A DNA stretch of 64,000 nt, taken from the NCBI RefSeq assembly GCF_040105385.1, contig NZ_JBEDNQ010000001.1, positions 496,001 through 560,000 of the forward strand, given 5' to 3'. Shown here one piece after another: positions 43,111-51,159 of this stretch. The first letter of the stretch is position 1; every line of letters starts with the position of its first letter. The notes under the pieces are model-generated. The model saw nothing but the letters and a program-made list of their open reading frames with translations, made no database searches and was not told the DNA's origin. A program made the translations under genes and the position numbers. Source of the stretch: Pseudonocardia nematodicida. GTDB lineage: Bacteria > Actinomycetota > Actinomycetes > Mycobacteriales > Pseudonocardiaceae.

Positions 43111-43127
43111 CCGGAGTGCCACTCCGG
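43111..43127 (+). terminator. Short hairpin after the coiled-coil gene
   Basis: CCGGAGT-GCC-ACTCCGG, 7-bp perfect arms and a 3-nt loop, lies 58 nt after the stop at 43052. The remaining 211-bp gap to the P-loop gene contains two copies of CGTGATCTTCC (about 43206 and 43263) and nothing else I can name. Confidence 0.45.
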
Positions 43128-43263
43128 CCGACGGTCGGGCAGCCGGTCGGCCTTCGGGTCGGCACCGACGTCGTCGGCATGGTGCCGGTCATCCCCCGAC
43201 GGAACGCGTGATCTTCCGAAACGCAGTGGCGTGCGGTCGCCGGTCGGGCGCACGATCCACTTC

Positions 43264-43890
43264 GTGATCTTCCTCGCCTCCGGTGCGAGCGGTACCGGCA
43301 AGTCGACCGTGCGGGAGCTCCTCGCGCCGCGACTCGGCGCGACGTTCGAGGCGGTCGAGCTCGCCGATCTCGCCCCGACGGACGCGGTCAGCATGCGATG
43401 GCGTCAGGAGACCGCGGAGATCGCCGCCGCCCGTGCCGCCGAGCTACGGCCACTGGGCCGCCACCTGCTGCTGAGCGGCGATCCCGTCGCGCCGGCGGAG
43501 CTCGTCGCGGCGCCGTCCGCCGTGCGGGCCGGTGGGATCGCGGCGTGCCTGCTCGACGCCGACGCGCGGGCCCAGACGACCCGGCTGACCGGCCGGGGTG
43601 AGGATCCGGCGCTGCTCGAGGCACACCTCGGGTTCGCCCGGTGGATGCGCGAGCACGCCGCCGATCCGCTGCCCCGGCTGGACGTGCTGACCGGGGACCC
43701 GGCGCCGGGCGCGCGGTGGGACCGGGTCGCGCGCCTGGTCGAGCGCGACGCGTGGCGGGTGACCGTCGTCGACACCTCCGGGCGGTCCCCGGGGGAGGTC
43801 GCCGACGCCGTCGAGGGGTGGATCACCGCGGCGGGAGTCGACGAACGCCTGGTCATGCACCCGTCCGACGAGCCCGGTTCCACGGCGTGA
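43264..43890 (+). CDS. P-loop NTPase (small kinase-like ATPase)
   Basis: The protein is about 208 residues from GTG 43264, which puts the P-loop ASGASGTGKST at residues 5-15 as in nucleoside or gluconate kinases; GTG 43231 would add 11 residues. The rest (LLLSGDPVAPAELVAAP, CLLDADARAQTTRL, HLGFARWMREHA, VTVVDTSG) fits a P-loop kinase-like protein of the AAA_33 kind. No substrate can be assigned. It is followed by the AbrB-type gene after 105 bp. Confidence 0.7.
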   Translation: MIFLASGASGTGKSTVRELLAPRLGATFEAVELADLAPTDAVSMRWRQETAEIAAARAAELRPLGRHLLLSGDPVAPAELVAAPSAVRAGGIAACLLDADARAQTTRLTGRGEDPALLEAHLGFARWMREHAADPLPRLDVLTGDPAPGARWDRVARLVERDAWRVTVVDTSGRSPGEVADAVEGWITAAGVDERLVMHPSDEPGSTA

Positions 43891-43995
43891 CCCACCCCAA
43901 GTAGTTGCCACCCGGCAACGATCGTGGCCGGTCTCACCCCGCCACCGGCGGGTCGGGCAGCCGGCCGCGACCTAGGATCGTTACGTGATCGCACG

Positions 43996-45084
43996 GTGAC
44001 GGTACTGGCACGCCTGAAGGCGTTCCCCTGGTGGCGGTGGCTCCTGCTCGCCGCCCTCACCGCCCTCGCCACCGTCGCCCTCGACGCCTTCGCCGTCCCC
44101 TCGCCCGCCCTGTTCGCCGGGCTCGTCGTCGCCACCGTCCTCGCCCTGTGCGGGCTCGGCCCGAAGCGGGTGGCGCGGCCGCTGACGTCGTCGGCGCAGG
44201 CCGTCCTCGGCGTCGTGATCGGCCTGCTGGCGAGCCCGGAGACGCTCGCCGCGGTCGGGAGTCAGTGGCTGCCCGTCGTCCTGATCAGTGTCGCGACGCT
44301 GCTGGTCAGCATGGCCGCCGGCCTGCTGATGGGCCTGCAGCGCGGGGTCAGCCCGCTCACCGGGATGCTCGCCCAGACCGCGGGCGGCGCCTCCGGACTG
44401 GTCGCGATCAGCCGCGAGCTCGGTGGCGACGAGCGCATGGTCGCCGTCATCCAGTACCTGCGGGTCGGCCTGGTCACCATCTCGATGCCGGTCGTCGCCG
44501 GGCTCGCCTACGGCGCCCAGCAGGGCGGGGACGCGGTGCCGCAGGCATCGGGCCCGGGGGCGCCGTGGTGGGTCGGGCTGGCGGTGACCGCGGTGTGCGT
44601 CGCCGTCGGGCTCCCGCTCGGGCGGCTCAGCCGCATCCCGGCGGGCTCGCTGCTCGTCACGATGACCGTGGCGCTGATCGTGAGCCTGACCGGGCTGTCG
44701 TTCGGCGCGGAGGTGCCCGCCCCGCTGGTCGTGGTGACCTACGCGATCATCGCCTGGCAGGCCGGACTGCGCTTCACCCGCGAGGCGCTGGGCACCGTGG
44801 TCCGGGTGCTGCCACTGGCCACGGCGCTGATCCTGGCCGTCGTCGCGGCCTGCGCCGGACTGGGTCTGCTGCTGTCGCACTTCACCGGCGCGACGCTGCT
44901 GGAGGGGTACCTCGCCACCACGCCCGGCGGGGTGTACGCGGTCCTCGCCGTGGCCGCGTCGTCCGGGGTGGACGTCGCGTTCGTCGTCGCGGTGCAGGTG
45001 TTCCGGGTGATCCTGATGCTGATGGTGGCGCCGCTGCTCGCCCGGCTGGTCAGTCGCCTGCTGGGGGCGGGGACGCGGGCCTGA
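43996..45084 (+). CDS. AbrB-family (AmoA-like) integral membrane protein
   Basis: From GTG 43996 this 362-residue protein has about ten membrane segments arranged as two related halves. The half-motifs are VLGVVIGLLASPETL with GMLAQTAGGASGLVAISRELGGD in the first and GYLATTPGGVYAVLAVAASSG with VVAVQVFRVILMLMVAP in the second. This pattern is the pfam AbrB family, sometimes mislabelled ammonia monooxygenase. A transport role is suspected but unproven. Its 3' end overlaps the convergent cobalamin-binding gene by 35 nt. Confidence 0.85.
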   Translation: MTVLARLKAFPWWRWLLLAALTALATVALDAFAVPSPALFAGLVVATVLALCGLGPKRVARPLTSSAQAVLGVVIGLLASPETLAAVGSQWLPVVLISVATLLVSMAAGLLMGLQRGVSPLTGMLAQTAGGASGLVAISRELGGDERMVAVIQYLRVGLVTISMPVVAGLAYGAQQGGDAVPQASGPGAPWWVGLAVTAVCVAVGLPLGRLSRIPAGSLLVTMTVALIVSLTGLSFGAEVPAPLVVVTYAIIAWQAGLRFTREALGTVVRVLPLATALILAVVAACAGLGLLLSHFTGATLLEGYLATTPGGVYAVLAVAASSGVDVAFVVAVQVFRVILMLMVAPLLARLVSRLLGAGTRA

Positions 45085-45961
45085 CGCGTGCGATCCGGCC
45101 CGGCGGCGGCTCCGGGACCGTGCCCGGGTGCAGCGCCGCGGCGATCGCCTCGACGCCGTCGACCAGCCGCGGGCCGGCCCGCACCACGTAGGACGCCGAG
45201 TCCACCGCCCACACCGGCACCCCCGCCGGGAGGTGCCCGGTGACGGCCCGGGCCTGCGCGACGGCGTCGTCGAGCCCGAACCCGCACGGCGCGACCAGCA
45301 CGGCGTCCAGCGCCTCGGGCAGGCCGTCCCAGCCCACGGCGACCGACCGGCCGCCCGGGATCGCCCCGACGGCCTCGCCGCCGGCGGCGGTGACCAGGTC
45401 CGGCACCCAGTGCCCGGACAGGAACGGCGGGTCGGTCCACTCCAGCACCAGCACCCGGGGCACCGGACGTCCGCGCACGGCCGCCGCGACGGCGTCGAGC
45501 CGGGCCGTCAGCTCGCCCACCACCTGCGCGGCGGCGTCCGGGACCCCCGCCGCGTCCCCGACGGCAGTGATCACCTCCAGGACCTCGGTGAGCCGGTGCG
45601 GGTCCAGCGACAGGACCCGTGCGTCGGTGCCGATCGACTCCTGGGCCTGCGCCACCGACGAGCCGGGCAGCGCGCACACCGCGCACAGGTCCTGGGTGAG
45701 GATGAGCTCCGGGTCGGCCGCGGCGAGCGTCGCGCGGTCCAGCTCGTACATCGGGAGTCCGGCGGACGCCCGGGCCCGGACGACCGCGTCGATCTCGCCC
45801 GGCGTCCCACCCGCGGGGAGCGCGGTGTCCACGACCACCGGCACCCGGTCGGAGATCCCGGCCGGGTCGTCGCACTCGAAGGTCACCCCGACCAGGTCCG
45901 GGGCCAGCCCGAGCCGGCCGGCGATCTCGGTCCCGGCGGGCAGCAGCGAGGCGATCCGCAC
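45050..45961 (-). CDS. BtuF-like cobalamin/metal-chelate-binding protein
   Basis: This 303-residue protein matches the soluble BtuF/FecB-type fold common in actinobacteria: RIASLLPAGTEIAGRLGLAPDLVGVTFECD, ELILTQDLCAVCALP and VLVLEWTDPPFLSGHWVPD. GTG 45961 begins exactly at the family N-terminus and there is no signal peptide, so it is unlikely to be a classical periplasmic receptor. A cytosolic corrinoid- or tetrapyrrole-binding role is possible. No transporter genes are adjacent. Methylmalonyl-CoA mutase in the same window is a cobalamin user, but not linked in an operon. Confidence 0.8.
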   Translation of the reverse strand: MRIASLLPAGTEIAGRLGLAPDLVGVTFECDDPAGISDRVPVVVDTALPAGGTPGEIDAVVRARASAGLPMYELDRATLAAADPELILTQDLCAVCALPGSSVAQAQESIGTDARVLSLDPHRLTEVLEVITAVGDAAGVPDAAAQVVGELTARLDAVAAAVRGRPVPRVLVLEWTDPPFLSGHWVPDLVTAAGGEAVGAIPGGRSVAVGWDGLPEALDAVLVAPCGFGLDDAVAQARAVTGHLPAGVPVWAVDSASYVVRAGPRLVDGVEAIAAALHPGTVPEPPPGRIARVRPASPPPAGD

Positions 45962-45978
45962 GAAGAGCAGCGTAGAGG

Positions 45979-46005
45979 CTGCCGCACCCCCGGACGATGC
46001 GGCAG
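45979..46005. promoter_or_regulatory. Inverted repeat between btuF-like and pgm genes
   Basis: CTGCCGCA (45979-45986) and TGCGGCAG (45998-46005) form perfect 8-bp arms around an 11-nt spacer, 18 bp upstream of the BtuF-like start and 67 bp upstream of pgm. It could be an operator in this divergent region. Confidence 0.35.
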
Positions 46006-46071
46006 GGTGTGCGTCGACCCGGTCCGGATCGCCCCCCGCTCCGGTCGCCGCGAAGGAAGGAACGCACACCC

Positions 46072-47742
46072 ATGTCCGTGCACGAGCGCGCCGGCACCCC
46101 GGCCCGCCCCGAGGACCTGATCGACGTCCCGGCCCTGCTGGCCGCCTACGCCGACACCCACCCCGACCCGAAGGTCGACGTCCAGCGGGTCGCGTTCGGG
46201 ACGTCGGGGCACCGCGGGTCGGCGCTCAAGGCCACCTTCAACGACGACCACATCGCCGCCACCAGCCAGGCGATCGTCGAGTACCGCGCGGCGCAGGGCA
46301 TCGACGGGCCGCTGTTCCTCGGCCGGGACTCGCACGCCCTGTCCGAGCCCGCGCAGCGGACCGCGGCCGAGGTGTTCGCCGCCAACGGCGTCGAGCTGCT
46401 CGTCGACTCCCGGGACGGGCTCACCCCCACCCCGGCGATCTCGCACGCGATCCTCGCCGCCAACGCGCGCGGCACCGGGCACCTCGCCGACGGCGTCGTC
46501 GTCACCCCGTCGCACAACCCGCCGGCCGACGGCGGCTTCAAGTACAACCCGCCGGACGGCGGACCGGCCGGCACCGACGCGACCACCTGGATCGCGGACC
46601 GGGCCAACGAGCTGCTGGAGGCCGGGCTGTCCGGGGTGCGCCGCACGGCGTCCTTCGAGGCTGGCCGCTACGACTTCCTCGGGGAGTACGTCGCGCAGCT
46701 CGACCAGGTCCTCGACATGGACGCGATCCGCGACGCCGGCGTCCGGATCGGCGCGGACCCGCTCGGCGGGGCGTCGGTCGAGTACTGGGGCGCCATCGCC
46801 GAGCGCTACGGGCTGGATCTGACCGTGGTGAACCCGGCCGTCGACCCGGCCTTCGGATTCATGACGCTGGACTGGGACGGCAAGATCCGGATGGACTGCT
46901 CGTCGCCGTACGCGATGGCGTCGCTGCGCGAGCGGATGGATGTCGGCAGTGCCGATGCGCGGTCCGCTGACGCTACCCGCGGTGCCCCCTTCACCATCGC
47001 CACCGGGAACGACGCCGACGCCGACCGGCACGGCATCGTCACCGCCGACGGCGGCCTGATGAACCCGAACCACTATCTCGCCGTCGCGATCGGTTACCTG
47101 TACGCGCACCGGCCCGGCTGGCCGTCGGGAGCGGGCATCGGCAAGACCGCGGTCAGCTCGTCGATGATCGACCGGGTGGCCGCGGACCTGGGCCGCACGC
47201 TGGTCGAGGTGCCGGTCGGGTTCAAGTGGTTCGTGCCCGGCCTGCGGTCCGGCGAGCTGGCGTTCGGCGGAGAGGAGAGCGCCGGGGCGTCGTTCCTGCG
47301 CCGGGACGGCTCGCCGTGGAGCACCGACAAGGACGGCCTGATCCTGGCCCTGCTCGCCTCGGAGATCACCGCCGTCACCGGGCGGACCCCGACCGAGCAC
47401 TACCGGGAGCTCACCGCCCGGTTCGGCGAGCCGGCCTACGCCCGCACCGACGTCGCCTGTACCCGCGAGGAGAAGGCCGCACTGTCCAAGCTGGACGCCG
47501 ACGCGGTCACCGCGACCGAGCTGGCCGGTGACGCGATCACCGCGCGGCTGACCCGCGCGCCGGGCAACGACGCGCCGATCGGCGGGCTCAAGGTCACGAC
47601 CGACTCGGGCTGGTTCGCCGCGCGCCCGTCGGGCACCGAGGACGTCTACAAGGTCTACGCCGAGAGCTTCCGCGGCCCGGACCACCTGGAACTCATCCAG
47701 TCGGAGGCCCGTGAGGTGGTCTCCGCAGCCCTCGGTTCCTGA
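46072..47742 (+). CDS. pgm: Phosphoglucomutase (alpha-D-glucose phosphate-specific)
   Basis: This 556-residue enzyme interconverts glucose 1-phosphate and glucose 6-phosphate. The phosphoserine is Ser147 in VVVTPSHNPPADGGFKYNPP. The metal loop is GNDADADRHG, the sugar-binding loop GGEESAGASFL and the phosphate-binding loop RPSGTEDVYKVY. ATG 46072 is close to a GAAGGAAGG ribosome site. It is followed after 14 nt by polyphosphate glucokinase, so glucose activation and glycogen or trehalose metabolism are joined in one operon. Length and motifs match the E. coli Pgm type. Confidence 0.96.
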   Translation: MSVHERAGTPARPEDLIDVPALLAAYADTHPDPKVDVQRVAFGTSGHRGSALKATFNDDHIAATSQAIVEYRAAQGIDGPLFLGRDSHALSEPAQRTAAEVFAANGVELLVDSRDGLTPTPAISHAILAANARGTGHLADGVVVTPSHNPPADGGFKYNPPDGGPAGTDATTWIADRANELLEAGLSGVRRTASFEAGRYDFLGEYVAQLDQVLDMDAIRDAGVRIGADPLGGASVEYWGAIAERYGLDLTVVNPAVDPAFGFMTLDWDGKIRMDCSSPYAMASLRERMDVGSADARSADATRGAPFTIATGNDADADRHGIVTADGGLMNPNHYLAVAIGYLYAHRPGWPSGAGIGKTAVSSSMIDRVAADLGRTLVEVPVGFKWFVPGLRSGELAFGGEESAGASFLRRDGSPWSTDKDGLILALLASEITAVTGRTPTEHYRELTARFGEPAYARTDVACTREEKAALSKLDADAVTATELAGDAITARLTRAPGNDAPIGGLKVTTDSGWFAARPSGTEDVYKVYAESFRGPDHLELIQSEAREVVSAALGS

Positions 47743-47756
47743 GAGGATGTGACCTC

Positions 47757-48503
47757 GTGAGCAAGAAGCACGAGCACGGGTTCGGCATCGACATCGGCGG
47801 CTCGGGGATCAAGGGCGCCCCGGTCGACCTGCACAAGGGCACACTCGCCGACGAGCGGATCCGGATCCCGACGCCGCAGCCGTCCACCCCGGAGGCCGTC
47901 GCCGAGGTCGTCCGGGAGGTCCTCGACGGGTTCGGCTGGAAGGGCGAGTTCGGCTGCACGTTCCCCGCCGTCGTCCAGCACGGGGTGACCCGCACCGCGG
48001 CGAACGTCGACGCCTCCTGGATCGACTGCGACGCGGCGTCGGTGCTGCGCAAGGTCACCGGCCGGGACGCGCTGCTGGTCAACGACGCCGACGCCGCCGG
48101 CGTCGCCGAGGTGGAGTTCGGCGCCGCGGCCGCCAACAGTGGCGTCGTGCTGGTGACGACGCTGGGCACCGGGATCGGGACGGCCCTGGTCGTGGACGGC
48201 ACACTGGTGCCGAACACCGAGCTCGGGCACATCGAGGTCGACGGGTTCGACGCCGAGACCCGCGCCGCGGACTCCGCGCGCGAGCGCGAGGACCTGGACT
48301 GGGAGCAGTGGGGCGCGCGGCTGACCCGCTACTTCACCACGCTGGAGAACCTGGTCTGGCCGGACCTGATCGTCGTCGGCGGCGGGGTCAGCAAGAAGTT
48401 CGCCAAGTGGTCGCCGCACGTGTCCACCCGGACCCCGATGGTCCCGGCGACGCTGCTCAACGAGGCCGGGATCATCGGCGCGGCGTTACTGGCGCACAGG
48501 TGA
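47757..48503 (+). CDS. ppgK: Polyphosphate glucokinase
   Basis: This 248-residue ROK-family kinase phosphorylates glucose with polyphosphate (often ATP too). The phosphate motif is GIDIGGSGIKGA, the adenosine/phosphate region TTLGTGIGTALVVDG, and ELGHIEVDG carries the glucose-binding Glu and His. The RTPMVPATLLNEAGIIGAAL end and GGGVSKKFAKW are typical of PpgK. No ROK zinc cysteines are present, as expected for this subgroup. GAGAGGA precedes GTG 47757. It lies in the pgm operon. Confidence 0.95.
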   Translation: MSKKHEHGFGIDIGGSGIKGAPVDLHKGTLADERIRIPTPQPSTPEAVAEVVREVLDGFGWKGEFGCTFPAVVQHGVTRTAANVDASWIDCDAASVLRKVTGRDALLVNDADAAGVAEVEFGAAAANSGVVLVTTLGTGIGTALVVDGTLVPNTELGHIEVDGFDAETRAADSAREREDLDWEQWGARLTRYFTTLENLVWPDLIVVGGGVSKKFAKWSPHVSTRTPMVPATLLNEAGIIGAALLAHR

Positions 48504-48513
48504 GGCCACCGCG

Positions 48514-49242
48514 GTGACGCTCGAGGCGACCGGCATCCGGGTGCTCCCGCTCTGGATGCTGGTCGCCTTCGTGGTCACCTTCGTCGCGACCCGGGTGGTC
48601 ACGCGGATGATCCGGGAGGGCCGCGGGCCGTTCCGGGACACCAGCGTCGGCGGGGTGCACCTGCACCACGAGGTCTACGGGATCTTCCTGATCCTGCTGG
48701 CCGGGACCGCCCAGTTCACCTGGCAGCCCGGTCCGCCGTGGGACACCGTGCTCGCCGTGCTGTTCGGGATCGGCGCCGCGCTCACCCTCGACGAGTTCGC
48801 GCTCTGGCTGCACCTCGACGACGTCTACTGGGGGCCGGAGGGACGACGCTCGGTGGACGCCGTGCTGGTCGCCGCGGTGCTCGGGCTCCTGCTCGTGCTG
48901 GGTGCGGACCCGTTCGACGACGACCCGGGCTCCCCGGCGTGGGCCGTCGCGGTCTCGGTGGTGGTCGGGCTGGCGATCGCGGTGCTGGCGATCCTCAAGG
49001 GACGCCCGGTGCTCGGCCTGACCGGGGTGCTGTTCTGGCCGCTGGCGGTCGTCGGGGCGCTGCGGCTGGCCCGGCCGGGCTCGCCCTGGGCGCGCCGGTT
49101 CTACCGCGCGGGATCACGACGGGCGCGGAGGGCGGAGCGGCGCTTCCCGCCCGGGCGCCGGACCCGCTGGGACCGGGTCGTCGACCTGTTCGCCGTCGTA
49201 CCGGCCCGCGATCCCGGCGCCGCGCCCCGATCGACCCCGTGA
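48514..49242 (+). CDS. Uncharacterised integral membrane protein with HLHH and LDEFALWLHLDDVYW motifs
   Basis: This 242-residue protein has about five membrane segments (around 12-28, 50-66, 78-92, 112-127, 140-160) and a basic, Arg-rich tail (about 190-220). Conserved-looking polar motifs sit at membrane edges: GGVHLHHEVYGI (about 46-57) and LDEFALWLHLDDVYWG (about 91-106). These His, Asp and Glu residues could bind metal. Similar proteins occur across actinobacteria without assigned function, from memory. GTG 48514 lies 10 nt after ppgK, so it is the third gene of the pgm-ppgK operon. Confidence 0.75.
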   Translation: MTLEATGIRVLPLWMLVAFVVTFVATRVVTRMIREGRGPFRDTSVGGVHLHHEVYGIFLILLAGTAQFTWQPGPPWDTVLAVLFGIGAALTLDEFALWLHLDDVYWGPEGRRSVDAVLVAAVLGLLLVLGADPFDDDPGSPAWAVAVSVVVGLAIAVLAILKGRPVLGLTGVLFWPLAVVGALRLARPGSPWARRFYRAGSRRARRAERRFPPGRRTRWDRVVDLFAVVPARDPGAAPRSTP

Positions 49243-49493
49243 TCACCGGCTGGGTCCCGCCCGGCGCCACCACGGCACCGACCCGCACCCAGGCGACGAT
49301 CACCGGCGGAGGGTCACGACGCCGCCGGCCGCATGGAACCCCACCCCGGCGCGTGACCGTCGTCCGGGTTCCGACCGGTGCCACGGATGACACCTACCGG
49401 AACCGGGGCGACGATCACCGCCCTCCGAGCCGGGCCGAGCAGGAGCCGCCGAGGCGCCGGGGCCGGCACAGCGCCGTAACACTCGGCGGTCGC
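49243..49493. repeat. Intergenic region with two imperfect copies of a ~60-bp unit
   Basis: The 251-bp gap between two convergent genes contains a unit of about 60 bases at about 49251-49310 and again at about 49370-49430. Each has GGGT.CCG.CCGG.GCCAC near its start and GCGACGATCACCG near its end, with indels between. The minus strand can be read through it but no start, ribosome site or family supports a gene. Confidence 0.55.
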
Positions 49494-50975
49494 TCAGGTC
49501 AGGTTGCGCACCGTCTCCGCGGCGCCACGCTCGTAGAGCGACTCCAGTGCCGAGCGGAACGCGCCCGCGAACCGCTCGTCGTCGGCCAGGTCGCCGAACA
49601 CCGGACGGTAGCGCAGGAAGCTCAGCGGCTCGGTGCGCTCCTGCCGCGCGAGCGGGGTGAGCTCGTCGGCGAGCCGGTCCTGCTGCTCGATCGACTCGCC
49701 CTGCTCGTCGGTCCCCTCGGCATAGCGGCACCACCCGGCGACGACGGCCGCCGCGAGATCCACCGGGCCGCCCGCCTGCAGCTGCTCCCGCACCACCGGC
49801 AGCAGGAAGATCGAGATCCGGTCCGAGCTGCCGTAGTTGATCCGCTTGAGCGTGTCGGCGACGCCGGGGTTGGCGAACCGCTCGATCAACGTGTCCTTGT
49901 ACTCGTCCAGGTCGATTCCCGGGACCGGACGCAGGGTGGGGGTGGCCTCGGCGTCCATGTAGCCGCGCAGGAACGGTACGAACGTCTCGTCCTGGGCGAC
50001 CTCGTGCACGTAGCGGTGCCCGGCCAGGTAGCCGAGGTAGCCCAGCGCCTGGTGGGTGGCGTTGAGCAGCCGCAGCTTCATGAACTCGTAGGGCACGACG
50101 TCGTCGACGACCTGCACCCCGACCCGCTCGAACTCCGGGCGGCCGGCGGCGAAGTCGTCCTCCAGCACCCACTGGGTGAACGGCTCGCACACGACCGGCC
50201 AGCCGTCGCGCAGCCCGAAGCGCTCCGCCAGGGCCTCGCGGTCGGAGTCGGCGGTCGCCGGGGTGATCCGGTCCACCATCGAGTTCGGGAACGTGACCTG
50301 CTCGGCGACCCACTTCCCGAGCTCGGCGTCGCGCTGCTGGGCGACCCCGGTGAACACCCGCCGCGCGGTGTCCCCGTTGCCCTGCATGTTGTCGCAGCTC
50401 ATGATCGTCAGCGGGCCGGTGCCGCGCTCCCTGCGGCGGGCCAGCGCCTCGACGACCAGGCCGAACGCCGTCGACGGCGGCTTGCCCGAGGCCATGGCCT
50501 CCAGGTCCGCGCGGATGCCGGGGAACTCCGGGTCGAACTCGCCGGTCTTCTGGTCGATCGCGTAGCCGCCCTCGGTGATCGTCAGCGAGACGATCTTCGT
50601 GTCCGGGCTCGCGATCTTCTCGATCACCGCCTCGGGGTCGCCCGGGGCGTAGAGGTACTCGACCAGCGACCCGACGACGCGGGGGGCGAGCGAGCCGTCC
50701 GCCTCCTTGCGGACCAGGGTGTAGAGCCCGTTCTGCGCGTGCAGCACGTCGCGCATCCGGTCGTCGGCGTCGAGCACGCCGACGCCGCAGATGCCCCAGT
50801 CCCGGGCCTCACCCGCGGTCAGCAGCGCGTCGACGTACATCGCCAGGTGTGCCCGGTGGAAGCCACCGACTCCGATGTGGACGATGCCCGCCCGGATGCC
50901 GTCCCGGTCGTAGCCGGGGACGTCCACCCCTTCGATTCCCTCGCTCCAGATGTCGGTCTCGTCCAGCGAGCGCAT
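49494..50975 (-). CDS. Mannitol/fructuronate-type long-chain polyol dehydrogenase
   Basis: This 493-residue protein matches the PSLDR polyol dehydrogenases (mannitol 2-dehydrogenase, fructuronate or tagaturonate reductase). The N-terminal Rossmann motif is IVHIGVGGFHRAHLAMYVD; TITEGGYAID and PNSMVDRITPAT are family blocks; the catalytic KLRLLNATHQALGYLGYLAG contains Lys, Asn and His. The family interconverts mannitol and fructose, or related sugar acids, with NAD(P). GAGGGGAGC precedes ATG 50975. It diverges from the XRE-TetR regulator gene, so control by that regulator is possible. Confidence 0.92.
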   Translation of the reverse strand: MRSLDETDIWSEGIEGVDVPGYDRDGIRAGIVHIGVGGFHRAHLAMYVDALLTAGEARDWGICGVGVLDADDRMRDVLHAQNGLYTLVRKEADGSLAPRVVGSLVEYLYAPGDPEAVIEKIASPDTKIVSLTITEGGYAIDQKTGEFDPEFPGIRADLEAMASGKPPSTAFGLVVEALARRRERGTGPLTIMSCDNMQGNGDTARRVFTGVAQQRDAELGKWVAEQVTFPNSMVDRITPATADSDREALAERFGLRDGWPVVCEPFTQWVLEDDFAAGRPEFERVGVQVVDDVVPYEFMKLRLLNATHQALGYLGYLAGHRYVHEVAQDETFVPFLRGYMDAEATPTLRPVPGIDLDEYKDTLIERFANPGVADTLKRINYGSSDRISIFLLPVVREQLQAGGPVDLAAAVVAGWCRYAEGTDEQGESIEQQDRLADELTPLARQERTEPLSFLRYRPVFGDLADDERFAGAFRSALESLYERGAAETVRNLT

Positions 50976-51114
50976 CGGCTCCCCTCCCCCGGTTCGGCGT
51001 CGTCGGCGCGCCCGACCCTACCGTCGTCGGGCGAGGTCGCGCGGTACCTGGCCGCGATCTGAACAGCGCGCCGGTCGGGAACCGATACGGGTTCGTAACC
51101 TGGGTTTCTGCAGG

Positions 51115-51130
51115 TGAGCGTTTGCGCTCA
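51115..51130 (+). promoter_or_regulatory. 16-bp palindrome upstream of the XRE-TetR regulator
   Basis: TGAGCG-TTTG-CGCTCA is a perfect inverted repeat 29 bases before GTG 51160, in the 184-bp divergent region shared with the mannitol-dehydrogenase-like gene. It is the best candidate autoregulatory operator. Confidence 0.5.
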
Positions 51131-51159
51131 TCGCAAGTCGACGGTTAGCGTTGCTCGCC

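Noticed and set aside
43053..43263. A short gene or small RNA in the gap before the P-loop gene
   Set aside because: Only a 7-bp hairpin and an 11-bp repeat are visible; no start with ribosome site and no conserved reading frame.
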